The position numbers and the translations under genes were made by a program. 64,000 nucleotides of DNA from Bradyrhizobium diazoefficiens (GTDB lineage: Bacteria; Pseudomonadota; Alphaproteobacteria; Rhizobiales; Xanthobacteraceae): NCBI RefSeq assembly GCF_018131015.1, contig NZ_JAFCJJ010000006.1:186001-250000 (forward strand), written 5' to 3'. Below the pieces are notes generated by a model. That model was given only the letters and a program-made list of their open reading frames with translations, was not told the DNA's origin and did not search any database. Shown piece after piece: positions 25,072-34,141 of the stretch; position 1 is the first letter of the stretch; each line of letters opens with the position of its first letter.

Positions 25072-26433
25072 ATGTCGAAAAGTTCTGCCCAATATTCGCA
25101 GTACCACCAGCATCATCCCCACGACCACGGCCGGGCCTTTCACCGCCGTCCCTCCCCCGCAGCGGTTGCAGCGATCCCCCTTCCCGCTGCCGACGACGCC
25201 TACACTATCGTGCATCACGGCAAGCAGGTCCGCCTTGGGCCTGTGGTGTTCTGGATCGTGGTCGGAACTGTCGTGCTGCTCGGGCTGTGGTCGGCGGCGA
25301 CCGCGACCTATTTCGCCTTCCGCGACGACGTCCTGACCCGGTTGATCGCCCGCCAGGCCGAGATGCAATACGCCTATGAGGACCGCATCGCCGAGCTGCG
25401 CGCCAAGGTCGACCGCACCACGAGCCGCCAACTGCTCGACCAGGAGCAGTTCGACCAGAAACTCGACCAGATCATGAAGCGCCAGACCGCGCTGGAGTCG
25501 CGAGCGACCGCGCTCGGCGCCATGCCCGACGTCACCGGATCGATCCCGCGCGCGGCCCCGCAGCGCGGCGACGCTGGTCAGACGACGCAGGGAACGCCAA
25601 AGCCCTCGCCGATCAGCGACACCGTGATCTTCGTGGCGCCTCCGGATCGCGAAGCGCGGCTTGAATCCCGCGCGCCGACCGTTGTGGCTGCGCCGGTCAG
25701 TCAGTTCGCCAAGAACCAGAGCTTTGACAACGTCCTGGTCCGCCTGCAGACCTCGCTCGATCAGGTCGAGCGCCGCCAGGTTGCGGCGCTCAACGCCGTC
25801 GAGGAAGGCATGGATTCGCGCATGCGGCGGCTGCGCGGCGTCGTCAGCGATCTCGGCCTGAACCTCGCCAATCTCGAGGCCGCCGTGCCCCGCACCGCCA
25901 TGGGCGGCCCCTTCGTTCCGGTCAAGCTCACGGCCAACGCCGGCCCGTTCGAGAAGCAGCTCTACCGCATCCATCTCAACCGCGCCGAGATGGACCGGCT
26001 CAACCGCACGCTGGCACTCGTCCCCTATCGCAAGCCCGTCATCGGCGAGGTCGAGTTCACCTCCGGCTTCGGCGTTCGCAGCGATCCGTTCCTGGGCCGG
26101 CCCGCGATGCATACCGGGCTCGACTTCCGCGCCGCGACCGGCGATCCCGTTCGCGTCACCGCCAACGGCAAGGTGGTCTCCGCCGGCTGGTCCGGCGGTT
26201 ACGGCCGCATGGTCGAGGTCGACCACGGCAACGGGCTGTCGACGCGCTACGGCCATCTCTCCGAGATCAGCGTGAAGGTCGGCGAAGCCGTGAGGATCGG
26301 CCAGGTGGTCGGGCTGGTCGGCTCGACCGGGCGTTCCACCGGCCCGCATCTGCACTACGAGACCCGCATCGAGGGCGAAGCCGTCGATCCGCAGAAGTTC
26401 TTGCGCGCCGGCGTGCGCCTCAGCGCGGGCTAG
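25072..26433 (+). CDS. M23 family metallopeptidase with membrane anchor
   Basis: 453 aa. A His-rich cytoplasmic N-terminus is followed by one membrane helix (VVFWIVVGTVVLLGLWSAATA, about 60-80), a coiled-coil stalk (DRIAELRAKVDRTTSRQLLDQ and further) and a C-terminal LytM/M23 domain. The zinc motif is intact: MHTGLDF (HxxxD) and HLHYE (HxH). It should cleave peptide cross-links of peptidoglycan or act as a division or envelope regulator. Start at 25072 with GGGAG; the frame is open further up but without Met. Convergent with the ABC binding-protein gene 11 bp away. Confidence 0.92.
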   Translation: MSKSSAQYSQYHQHHPHDHGRAFHRRPSPAAVAAIPLPAADDAYTIVHHGKQVRLGPVVFWIVVGTVVLLGLWSAATATYFAFRDDVLTRLIARQAEMQYAYEDRIAELRAKVDRTTSRQLLDQEQFDQKLDQIMKRQTALESRATALGAMPDVTGSIPRAAPQRGDAGQTTQGTPKPSPISDTVIFVAPPDREARLESRAPTVVAAPVSQFAKNQSFDNVLVRLQTSLDQVERRQVAALNAVEEGMDSRMRRLRGVVSDLGLNLANLEAAVPRTAMGGPFVPVKLTANAGPFEKQLYRIHLNRAEMDRLNRTLALVPYRKPVIGEVEFTSGFGVRSDPFLGRPAMHTGLDFRAATGDPVRVTANGKVVSAGWSGGYGRMVEVDHGNGLSTRYGHLSEISVKVGEAVRIGQVVGLVGSTGRSTGPHLHYETRIEGEAVDPQKFLRAGVRLSAG

Positions 26434-26444
26434 AACCTGCGAGC

Positions 26445-27680
26445 CTACTGGCCGTGCTCGTGGCCGACCTCGCCGGTGATGACCTCGCCAAACAGCTCCC
26501 AGGCCTGCCCGTTGAAGCGCATCAGCTGCATCTGCTCGATCGGGAAATAATCGTCCGGCGAGGTGTTGACCATGATGCCGGGCAGCATCAGGTCGGTGTG
26601 GAAATTCTTCAGGCTGGCCGCCTGCTTCATGACGTTGTCGCGCGTGAGGTCGTCGCCGCACTGCTTGAGCACCTGCGCCATCGCCTCTGCCTGGACGTAG
26701 CCGTAGAGATTGTTGGCGTTGGCCTTGTCGCCGTCGGGATAGTATTTGTCCATGAACGCGCGCCAGGCGATCACCGCCGGATCCTTGTCCCAGGTCGGAT
26801 CGGTCGGGTCCTTCAGATAGGCCGTCGAGATGATGTCCTTGGAATAGTCCAGCCCGGCAGGCTTCAGCACTGAAGCAATCGACGTCGCGGTGTTGGCGAG
26901 GAAGAATTTCGGCTTCCAGCCGAGCTCGCCGACCTTGCGGATCGCCTGCGCCGATCCCTTCGGCGCCGCCCATGAGAAGAAGATGTCGGCGCCGGAATCA
27001 TGCAGCGCGACGATCTGCGAGTCGATCGAGGGATCGCTGACCTCATAGGACTTGTCGGCGATGATCATATTGGCCTTGTCGCCGAGCCCGTCCTTCAGGC
27101 CGTTGAACTGGTCCTTGCCGGCATCATCGTTCTGCCAAAAGACTGCGATCTTGCCGTTCGGGAAATGATCGCGGATGTACTTTGCGTAGATGCGGCCCTC
27201 GCTCTGGTAGTTCGGCTGGAATCCCATGGTCCACGGGAAGTTCTTCGGGTCTCCGAACTTGGTGCCGCCGGAGGCGACGAACAGATGCGGCACCTTCTTG
27301 GCGTTCATGTATTTCATGATTGCCGAATTCGAGGGCGTGCCGAGCGACTGGAAGATCAGGAGCACCTCGTCGCTTTCGACGAGCTTGCGCGCCTGCTCGA
27401 TCGCCTTCGGCGGCGAATAGGCATCGTCATAGCTGATGAAGTTGATCTTGCGGCCGTTGATGCCGCCCTGCTCGTTGATCATCTTGAAGAAGGCGGCCTC
27501 GGTCCTGCCGATCACGCCATAGGACGACGCCGGCCCGCTATAGGGCATGATGTTGCCGATCTTGATTTCGGTGTCGCTGGCGCCGGGGTCGTATTTTTTC
27601 TGCGCGAGGGCCGGTGTCGCGACCAGCACTCCGGCAGCAAGCATGGCGAGGGCAGCAAGGTTTTGGCGACGACCCGGCAT
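26445..27680 (-). CDS. ABC transporter substrate-binding protein, LivK-like
   Basis: 411 aa. Signal peptide of about 27 residues ending in TPALAQ, then a Peripla_BP_6 type fold: SDTEIKIGNIMPYSGPASSYG, INEQGGINGRKINFISYDDAYSPPKAIEQARKLVE, which is the usual branched-chain amino acid or aromatic/organic acid binder pattern. No permease or ATPase genes are beside it, so it is an orphan that would need a transporter encoded elsewhere. Start at 27680 with GGGGAGAGA upstream. Ligand cannot be told from sequence. Confidence 0.9.
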   Translation of the reverse strand: MPGRRQNLAALAMLAAGVLVATPALAQKKYDPGASDTEIKIGNIMPYSGPASSYGVIGRTEAAFFKMINEQGGINGRKINFISYDDAYSPPKAIEQARKLVESDEVLLIFQSLGTPSNSAIMKYMNAKKVPHLFVASGGTKFGDPKNFPWTMGFQPNYQSEGRIYAKYIRDHFPNGKIAVFWQNDDAGKDQFNGLKDGLGDKANMIIADKSYEVSDPSIDSQIVALHDSGADIFFSWAAPKGSAQAIRKVGELGWKPKFFLANTATSIASVLKPAGLDYSKDIISTAYLKDPTDPTWDKDPAVIAWRAFMDKYYPDGDKANANNLYGYVQAEAMAQVLKQCGDDLTRDNVMKQAASLKNFHTDLMLPGIMVNTSPDDYFPIEQMQLMRFNGQAWELFGEVITGEVGHEHGQ

Positions 27681-27752
27681 CGTTCTCTCCCCTGTGTCTT
27701 GGTCTTGTTTTGTAGAGAGTGTCGCAAGGCGGCCTGCAACTGGCAAGCGCTT

Positions 27753-28688
27753 CTATTTTCCGCGAAACGAAACGGAGGAACTCAGCCAACGCGGCAGGTT
27801 CAATACGCGTCCGTCGATCACGAGCAGCGCGCTGGCTATGATGATCGCGCCTGCAATCTCGCGCAGCGAGATCGGCTCGCCCAGCACCAGCGATCCCAGC
27901 AGAATGGCTGTCACTGGAATGAGCAGCGTCACCAGCATCACATTGGTCGCGCCCGAACGGCGCAGGATCTGAAAGAAGACGATATAGGCGAGCGCGGTCG
28001 ACAGGCCGGCAAGGCCGAGCACCGCAAGCCATGTTGCGACGCCCGGCGTCGGAAGGCGCCATGGCTGCTCCACCACGCCGCCGACGACCGCCATCATCAC
28101 CGTCGAGGCCATGAGCTGAAACGCCGCCGTCCCGAGTGGCGGCGAGTCCTTCAACAGTCGTCGCGCGGCCAGTGCCGCAAAGCCGTAGCTGAGCGCACCG
28201 CCGAGGCAAAGCAGGATTCCGAGCCCCTGCCCCGGCCTCGTCTCAAAACCCCATCCGCGCAGGATGATCACACCAAGAAGGCCAAGCGCCACGCCGATAA
28301 CGCGCCGCATCTGCAAGGCTTCCTCGCCCGCCGCGGCCATCACCATCACCGTGAACAACGGCGTCGTGGCATTGAGGATCGACGCCAGTCCGCTCGGGAT
28401 CAAGGTCTGGCCGATCACGATCAGCGAAAACGGAATGACATTGTTGAGCAACCCGATCGCGACGAATGGCTTCCATCCTGCCGCGCCCTTGGGAAAGCCG
28501 ATCCCCTGCATGCGCAGCAGCGGCAACAGAATGGCCGCCCCAAGCGCAACGCGCAAAAATACCAGCGTCAGCGGTGGCAATCCCCGCAACGCCGCGCCGT
28601 TGAAGAAGAACGACCCGCCCCAGAGAACTGAAAGCACGGCAAGCAGCGACCAGTCTCGCGCTTCGATCCGGTTGTCATTCGGGGGCAT
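27753..28688 (-). CDS. EamA/DMT-family transporter
   Basis: 311 aa with about ten membrane helices in two EamA repeats; SVLWGGSFFFNGAALRGLPPLTLVFLR starts repeat 1 and GGALSYGFAALAARRLL starts repeat 2. Conserved features such as SGLASILNATTPLFTVMVM and TALAYIVFFQILRRSGA match the family. Metabolite exporters are common in this group; substrate unknown. It lies 72 bp upstream of the binding-protein gene on the same strand, but the two are unrelated mechanistically. Confidence 0.9.
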   Translation of the reverse strand: MPPNDNRIEARDWSLLAVLSVLWGGSFFFNGAALRGLPPLTLVFLRVALGAAILLPLLRMQGIGFPKGAAGWKPFVAIGLLNNVIPFSLIVIGQTLIPSGLASILNATTPLFTVMVMAAAGEEALQMRRVIGVALGLLGVIILRGWGFETRPGQGLGILLCLGGALSYGFAALAARRLLKDSPPLGTAAFQLMASTVMMAVVGGVVEQPWRLPTPGVATWLAVLGLAGLSTALAYIVFFQILRRSGATNVMLVTLLIPVTAILLGSLVLGEPISLREIAGAIIIASALLVIDGRVLNLPRWLSSSVSFRGK

Positions 28689-28877
28689 GGCGTTTCACAT
28701 CGGCGGTTGGACCTCCCGCCTAGAATGGCGCGGCTGAAGTAGCCACCCGTTTTCCGCAAAGCCTACCTGACGAGATCAGCTTGGCGATGTTGGAGGTCCA
28801 ATCGGGTAGACGGGTTCACCAGACCCAAGCCATTCGAACGCGGCCCGACGGCAACCAAACGTCGCGAGAATGCCTTG

Positions 28878-29285
28878 CTAGTCCCACCTGAAGGATCGGC
28901 TTAGCGGTTCGAATATCTCTTTCGGACCAATGTCTGCGCCCCAGAATTGGATCAGGCGGCGGAGCGCCCCATCGCCTTTGGCTTCGAACAGAGTACTTCC
29001 TTCGCGAAAAATTCGGCCCCAGTTTTCGCAAACGCCGCCGAAACATTCAGTTCGGAGCAGCAAGAATCGAGCGGCCGGCGTTGCAGCCGATAGCCTTGCT
29101 GTCGTCAGCAGAACGTTGGCGGGAATATCCTCGTTAGACGGATCGTAGTGATCTTTGCCGAACCGAGCCGCGATTGCCGAGATCGGATGTTCCAGCTTGA
29201 CCAACTTGAGATCAGGCCAAGCCTCCACGATCTTTAGCGATAGATCGCTGACGGGATCGGCGAACAGGCCAAAGAACGTATACAT
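28878..29285 (-). CDS. Hypothetical protein
   Basis: 135 aa, soluble, family not recognised. It contains two Cys in a short stretch (TECFGGVCENWG) and several aromatic residues, with no signal peptide or membrane helix. The DNA is visibly less GC-rich than its neighbours, and it follows the oxidoreductase gene by only 7 nt, so it may be a later addition to the prfB transcript. The 189 bp downstream of it hold nothing recognisable. A real gene is likely because the frame starts at a well-placed ATG (29285) and fits the operon spacing. Confidence 0.55.
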   Translation of the reverse strand: MYTFFGLFADPVSDLSLKIVEAWPDLKLVKLEHPISAIAARFGKDHYDPSNEDIPANVLLTTARLSAATPAARFLLLRTECFGGVCENWGRIFREGSTLFEAKGDGALRRLIQFWGADIGPKEIFEPLSRSFRWD

Positions 29286-29292
29286 GGACCGC

Positions 29293-30165
29293 CTATTTCG
29301 GCCGCGACACCAGCTCGATCATCCTGCCTTCGTCCTCGTCAGGCATTGCAGCCTTCGCCTGCGCGTAGGACTCGACCGCGGCGCGCGCAACCAGCGGCTT
29401 GTCGGCCAGCAAGCTCTCGGCCAGCTTCACGGCATAGGCGGCATCCTTGTGCCGCAGCGCCGCCGTGAAGGTCGCGCCGGAAAAATCGCGGGCGACCATG
29501 CGCTTCGAGTGACGCTGAACCTGCGGGCTTGCGGCGACGCCCGCCTGGATCGAGTCCAGCACCAGCTTCATGTCGAGCCCGGCCTGCTCGGCGATCGCAA
29601 GGCCCTCGGCGAGGCCGGCGATCTGGATCGCGCCCATCAGATTGTTGATGAGTTTGTAGACCGTGCCGGAGCCGACCGCGCCAAAATGGCGGATGGTCGC
29701 GCCGATCGGCTCGAGATAAGGCCGCGCGCGCTCGAGGTCGGCCGCATCGGCGCCAACCAGCAGCGTCAGCTTTCCGGCCGCTGCCGCATCCGGCAATCCC
29801 GTCACCGGACAATCGATATAGATGAGCCCGCGCGCGCTGAGCTCGCGGCCCATCTCGCGCGCGTGGTCATAGGAGACGGTGGAACATTCGATCGCGATGG
29901 TGCCGGCCTTCGCCGTCCTGGCCGCGCCCTTCGGGCCGAGCCAGACAGCGCGCGAGGCCTCGTCGTCGGCAACCATGGTCACTACGGCATCGGCATCGAT
30001 CGCGGCATCTTCCGGCGAACTCGCCCAGCGCGCACCGCGCGCGATCAGATCCTCCGCCTTGGCCCTGCTGCGATTCCACAGCGCGACCTGAAAGCCGGCA
30101 TCGAGATAGCGGCCGGCCATGCCATGGCCCATCCGCCCCAGTCCGATGAAGGCGACGCGGGGCAT
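29293..30165 (-). CDS. NAD(P)-dependent beta-hydroxyacid dehydrogenase family protein
   Basis: 290 aa. Rossmann start VAFIGLGRMGHGMAGRYL (GxGxxG), NRSRAKAEDL with Arg suggesting NADPH, the substrate-site segment YIDCPVTGLPDAAAAGKLTLLVG and the catalytic Lys in VYKLINNLMGA. It belongs to the 3-hydroxyisobutyrate / tartronate semialdehyde / GLYR family; the DCPVTG form instead of DAPVSGG makes the exact substrate uncertain. Only 2 nt separate it from the prfB stop codon, so it is co-transcribed. Confidence 0.88.
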   Translation of the reverse strand: MPRVAFIGLGRMGHGMAGRYLDAGFQVALWNRSRAKAEDLIARGARWASSPEDAAIDADAVVTMVADDEASRAVWLGPKGAARTAKAGTIAIECSTVSYDHAREMGRELSARGLIYIDCPVTGLPDAAAAGKLTLLVGADAADLERARPYLEPIGATIRHFGAVGSGTVYKLINNLMGAIQIAGLAEGLAIAEQAGLDMKLVLDSIQAGVAASPQVQRHSKRMVARDFSGATFTAALRHKDAAYAVKLAESLLADKPLVARAAVESYAQAKAAMPDEDEGRMIELVSRPK

Positions 30166-30167
30166 GA

Positions 30168-31299
30168 TCAGTCGACGTCCTCGATGTCACCGCCGGTGGT
30201 GCCGAAGGCGCGCTGCGCCAGCGTTGCGGCCATGAACTCGTCGAGATCGCCGCCGAGTACGCCCGAGGTGTCGGAGGTCTGCACGCCCGTGCGCAGATCC
30301 TTCACCATCTGATAGGGCTGCAGAACGTAGGAACGGATCTGGTGGCCCCAGCCGATATCGGTCTTGGCGGCCTGGTCGGCTGCCGCCTTCTCCTCGCGCT
30401 TCTTCAGCTCGATCTCGTAGAGGCGCGCGCGCAGCATGTCCCACGCCTGCGCGCGGTTCTTGTGCTGGGAGCGGCCGGCCTGGCAGACCACCGCAACGCC
30501 GGTCGGGATGTGCGTCAGGCGCACCGCGGATTCGGTCTTGTTGACGTGCTGGCCGCCGGCGCCGCCGGAGCGCATCGTGTCGGTCCGGACGTCGGATTCC
30601 TTGATGTCGATCTTGATGCTGTCGTCGATGACGGGAAACACCTGCACACTCGAGAACGAGGTGTGCCGGCGCGCATTGGAATCGAACGGCGAGATGCGGA
30701 CCAGGCGATGCACGCCCGCCTCCGTCTTCAGCCAGCCATAGGCGTTGTGGCCGGAGACCTGGATCGTAGCCGACTTGATGCCGGCCTCTTCGCCCTCGGA
30801 CTCTTCGAGATATTCGACCTTGAACCCGTGCGTTTCGGCCCAGCGCGTGTACATGCGCAGCAGCATCTGCGCCCAGTCCTGGCTCTCGGTGCCGCCGGCT
30901 CCCGCATGAACCTCGAGATAGGAATCGAAGCGGTCGGCTTCGCCCGACAGCAACGCCTCGAGCTCGCGACGCGCGACCTCCTTCTTCAGGTTCTTCAGCG
31001 CAGCTTCGGCTTCGGCAACGACGCCGGCATCGCCCTCGGCCTCGCCGAGCTCGATCATGCCGATATCGTCTTCGAGCTGCTGCTCGACCTTGCCGATGCC
31101 CGACAGCGAATCCTCCAGCGAGGTCCGCTCCTGCATCAGCTTCTGGGCCTTCTGGGGATCGTTCCAGAGGTTGGGATCTTCTGCGAGCTTGTTCAGCTCG
31201 GCGAGGCGTGCCGTCGATTTCTCGACGTCAAAGATGCCTCCTCAGCAGCCCGACTGACTGCTTGATCTCTTCTACCAACCGTTCGATTTCGGCGCGCAT
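30168..31299 (-). CDS. prfB: Peptide chain release factor 2, expressed by programmed +1 frameshift
   Basis: 376 aa after frameshift. ATG at 31299 encodes 23 residues ending LLRRHL, then an in-frame TGA at 31230-31228; skipping the T continues as [13 protein letters not shown] in the +1 frame to the stop at 30168. RF2 features are all present: the stop-codon recognition tripeptide SPF in [13 protein letters not shown] and the catalytic GGQ in [15 protein letters not shown]2 ends translation at UGA and UAA, and the UGA at the shift site makes the gene self-regulating. First gene of a unit with the oxidoreductase. Confidence 0.96.
31228..31242 (-). promoter_or_regulatory. RF2 autoregulatory frameshift signal
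   Basis: Read on the minus strand: AGG AGG CAT CTT TGA C. The SD-like AGGAGG, a CTT slip codon and TGA followed by C match the classic prfB site (E. coli AGGGGG TAT CTT TGA C). When RF2 is scarce, ribosomes pause at UGA and slip +1. Confidence 0.95.
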
Positions 31300-31404
31300 G
31301 TCGTACTCGGATCTTCGCGGAATCCCGCGTGCATTTGAAATGGGGATGTAGCGGTGGCGGCGCCAAAGCGCAACCATCCGCTCGTCCAGCGTCGGCGGTG
31401 TGAG

Positions 31405-33909
31405 CTAGTACAGCCCGCCTGTGCCCGGTCGCATGAAGAAACCAGAGTCCGGCTGCTGCTGCTGCGAGGCCGGCATGCGGCCGTCGGCATCGGCTACGCC
31501 GATCACGGAGTAGTTGTCCGGCGGCGCCGTGCCCGGCTTGAAGGCTTCGAGAATGGTTCCACCGGTTTCACCCGGGCCGGCGCGCATGCCGCTCTTGGAG
31601 GCAACACGGATCAGCTTGATGCCGGCTGGCACCTTGAACGGGACCGCGGGCTTGTCGGCGAGCGCGAGCTTGAGGAAGTCGCGCGCGATCGGGGCCGCCA
31701 GATGGCCGCCCGTCGCGGCGTTGCCCTTGCCCAGCGGACGCGGCTTGTCATAGCCCATGTAGATGGCGACCGCGACGTCGGGCGAGAAGCCGACGAACCA
31801 GGCGTCCTTGGCCTCGTTGGTGGTGCCGGTCTTGCCGGCGATCGGCTTGCCGACCTCTCTCACGACCGTGGCCGTGCCGGCCTGGACCACGCCTTCCATC
31901 AGCTCGGTGATCTGATAGGCGGTCATGGCGTCGAGCACCTGCTCGCGGCGGTCGATGAGCTGCGGTTCGGGTTGGCTCTTCCAGCCGCCCGGCGCATCGC
32001 AGCCGCGGCATTCGCGCTGGTCGTGCTTGAAGATGGTGCGGCCGTAGCGGTCCTGGATGCGGTCGATCAGCGTCGGCTTCACGCGCCTTCCGCCATTGGC
32101 CAGCATCGAATAGGCCGTCACCATCCGCATCGCCGTCGTCTCGCCAGCGCCGAGCGCGTAGGAGAGATAGTTCGGCAGCTCGTCGTAGACGCCGAAGCGG
32201 CGCGCATATTCGCCGATCAGGGGCATGCCGATGTCCTGTGCGAGCCGCACCGTCACCGTGTTGAGCGATTGCCGCAGCGCGTTCCGCAGCGTCACCGGCC
32301 CCTGATATTTGTTCGACGAGAAGTTTTCAGGCCGCCACACACCGGCGCCCTGGCCCTGGTCGATTTCGATCGGCGCGTCGAGCACGACGGTGGACGGCGT
32401 ATAGCCGTTGTCGAGCGCGGCCGAATAGACGATCGGCTTGAACGACGAGCCGGGCTGGCGATAGGCCTGCGTGGCGCGGTTGAACTGGCTCTGGTCGAAC
32501 GAGAAGCCGCCGACCATGGCGAGCACGCGGCCGGTCCAGGGGTCCATCGCCACCATTGCGCCGGACACTTCGGGAATCTGCCGCAGCCGGTACTGGCCTT
32601 CGACGGGGTGCCCCTCCTTGCTGTAGAGCGGATCGGCATAGATCACATCGCCGGGCTGCAGCACCTGCGACACCGCGGTCGGCGTCTTGCCCTTGGCATT
32701 GCCCTGCGCGGCACGGGCCCAGCGGACTCCGTCCAGCGTGACGAGGCCGGTCTCGCGCTGCTTGCTGACGGCGCCACCGAGCTCGCGGCTCGGCTGGAAG
32801 CCGATCCGCGCCGACTGGTCGCTGGTCTCCAGCACCACGGCCATACGCCAGGGCGAGATGTCGGAGAGCGACTTGATCTCGGCGAGCTTGACGCCCCAGT
32901 CGCCCGAAATATCGAGCTTGCTCATGGCGCCGCGATAGCCCTGCTGCTCGTCATAGTTCACGAGCCCGGCGACCATGGACTTGCGCGCCATGACCTGGAT
33001 CTTCGGATCGAGCGTGGTGCGCACCGAGAGCCCGCCCTCGTAGAGCTTCTTCTCGCCGTAGCGCTCGAAGATGTCGCGGCGCACTTCCTCGGCGAAATAT
33101 TCGCCGGCGAAGGTGTGAGCGCCATTGGAACGGTTGGTGACGGCCAGCGGCTCCTTGCGGGCCTTGTCGCCGTCGGCCTGCTTGATCCAGCCGTTCTCCT
33201 GCAGACGATCGATCACGTAGTTGCGGCGCTCGATCGCACGGTCGCGGTTACGCACCGGATGCAGGGTGGCCGGCATCTTCGGCAGCGCCGCGAGATAGGC
33301 GGCTTCCGCGACGGTCAGCTCGTTCACGGACTTGTCGAAATAGACCAGCGAGGCGGCCGCGATGCCGTAGGCGCCGAGGCCGAGATAGATCTCGTTGAGA
33401 TAGAGTTCCAGGATCTTGTCCTTGGAATAGGTCTTCTCGATCCGCATCGCCAGCAGGGCTTCCTTGATCTTGCGGGCGAAGGAGACCTCGTTGGTCAGGA
33501 GGAAGTTCTTGGCGACCTGCTGGGTGATCGTGGAGGCACCCTGCGGACGGCGGTTGGAGCCGTAGTTCTGCAGGTACACCAGGCCTGCGCGCGCCATGCC
33601 GGTGTAGTCGATGCCGCCATGCTCGTAGAAATTCTTGTCCTCGGCGGCGAGGAACGCATTGATCACGAGTTTCGGCACCGCCTGGATCGGCAGGTACAGC
33701 CGCCGCTCCTTGGCGTATTCGCCGAGCAGCGAGCCGTCGACCGCGTGCACGCGGGTCATCACCGGCGGCTCGTAATCCTGAAGCTGAGAGTAGTCGGGCA
33801 AGTCCTTGGAGAAATGCCAGATCAGGCCTGCCACGGCAGCGACGCCGACAAGGAAGACCACCGTTCCCGCGGCGAACAGGAAACCCATGAACCGCACGAG
33901 CAAGCGCAT
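31405..33909 (-). CDS. mrcA: Penicillin-binding protein 1A (bifunctional class A PBP)
   Basis: 834 aa. One N-terminal membrane helix (about 9-31), a GT51 glycosyltransferase domain (AAEDKNFYEHGGID with the catalytic Glu, RRPQGASTITQQVAKN, KILELYLNEIYLG), an interdomain region, and a transpeptidase domain with the serine motif in PGSSFKPIVYS, SxN in QSLNTVTVRLAQ and KTG in AGKTGTTNEAKDAWF. It polymerises and cross-links peptidoglycan on the periplasmic face. The gene follows the amidase gene by 232 bp; the amidase-PBP1a-prfB order is common in alphaproteobacteria. In the upstream gap, CTTGGGCTATCTTGGGCTGATC contains a short direct repeat of unknown meaning. Confidence 0.96.
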   Translation of the reverse strand: MRLLVRFMGFLFAAGTVVFLVGVAAVAGLIWHFSKDLPDYSQLQDYEPPVMTRVHAVDGSLLGEYAKERRLYLPIQAVPKLVINAFLAAEDKNFYEHGGIDYTGMARAGLVYLQNYGSNRRPQGASTITQQVAKNFLLTNEVSFARKIKEALLAMRIEKTYSKDKILELYLNEIYLGLGAYGIAAASLVYFDKSVNELTVAEAAYLAALPKMPATLHPVRNRDRAIERRNYVIDRLQENGWIKQADGDKARKEPLAVTNRSNGAHTFAGEYFAEEVRRDIFERYGEKKLYEGGLSVRTTLDPKIQVMARKSMVAGLVNYDEQQGYRGAMSKLDISGDWGVKLAEIKSLSDISPWRMAVVLETSDQSARIGFQPSRELGGAVSKQRETGLVTLDGVRWARAAQGNAKGKTPTAVSQVLQPGDVIYADPLYSKEGHPVEGQYRLRQIPEVSGAMVAMDPWTGRVLAMVGGFSFDQSQFNRATQAYRQPGSSFKPIVYSAALDNGYTPSTVVLDAPIEIDQGQGAGVWRPENFSSNKYQGPVTLRNALRQSLNTVTVRLAQDIGMPLIGEYARRFGVYDELPNYLSYALGAGETTAMRMVTAYSMLANGGRRVKPTLIDRIQDRYGRTIFKHDQRECRGCDAPGGWKSQPEPQLIDRREQVLDAMTAYQITELMEGVVQAGTATVVREVGKPIAGKTGTTNEAKDAWFVGFSPDVAVAIYMGYDKPRPLGKGNAATGGHLAAPIARDFLKLALADKPAVPFKVPAGIKLIRVASKSGMRAGPGETGGTILEAFKPGTAPPDNYSVIGVADADGRMPASQQQQPDSGFFMRPGTGGLY

Positions 33910-34141
33910 TATCTGTTTATCCGTTCAATTCCTGGATCAGCCCAAGATAGCCCAAGACGCCCCAAACGGGCGCCATCCTCACGTCGCGAATTCACCGGCC
34001 TACGCGATGACATCGATGCCGGACCGAAAGGCGCCTGCCGAACGGGATTCTCGCCGATTCCGGAACCCCCTGCCTCGTTTTTATAAAGCGCCCGCTGTGG
34101 CCAAACTAGGGCTTAACGGCGGGACCCTGCATTACCTTCTC

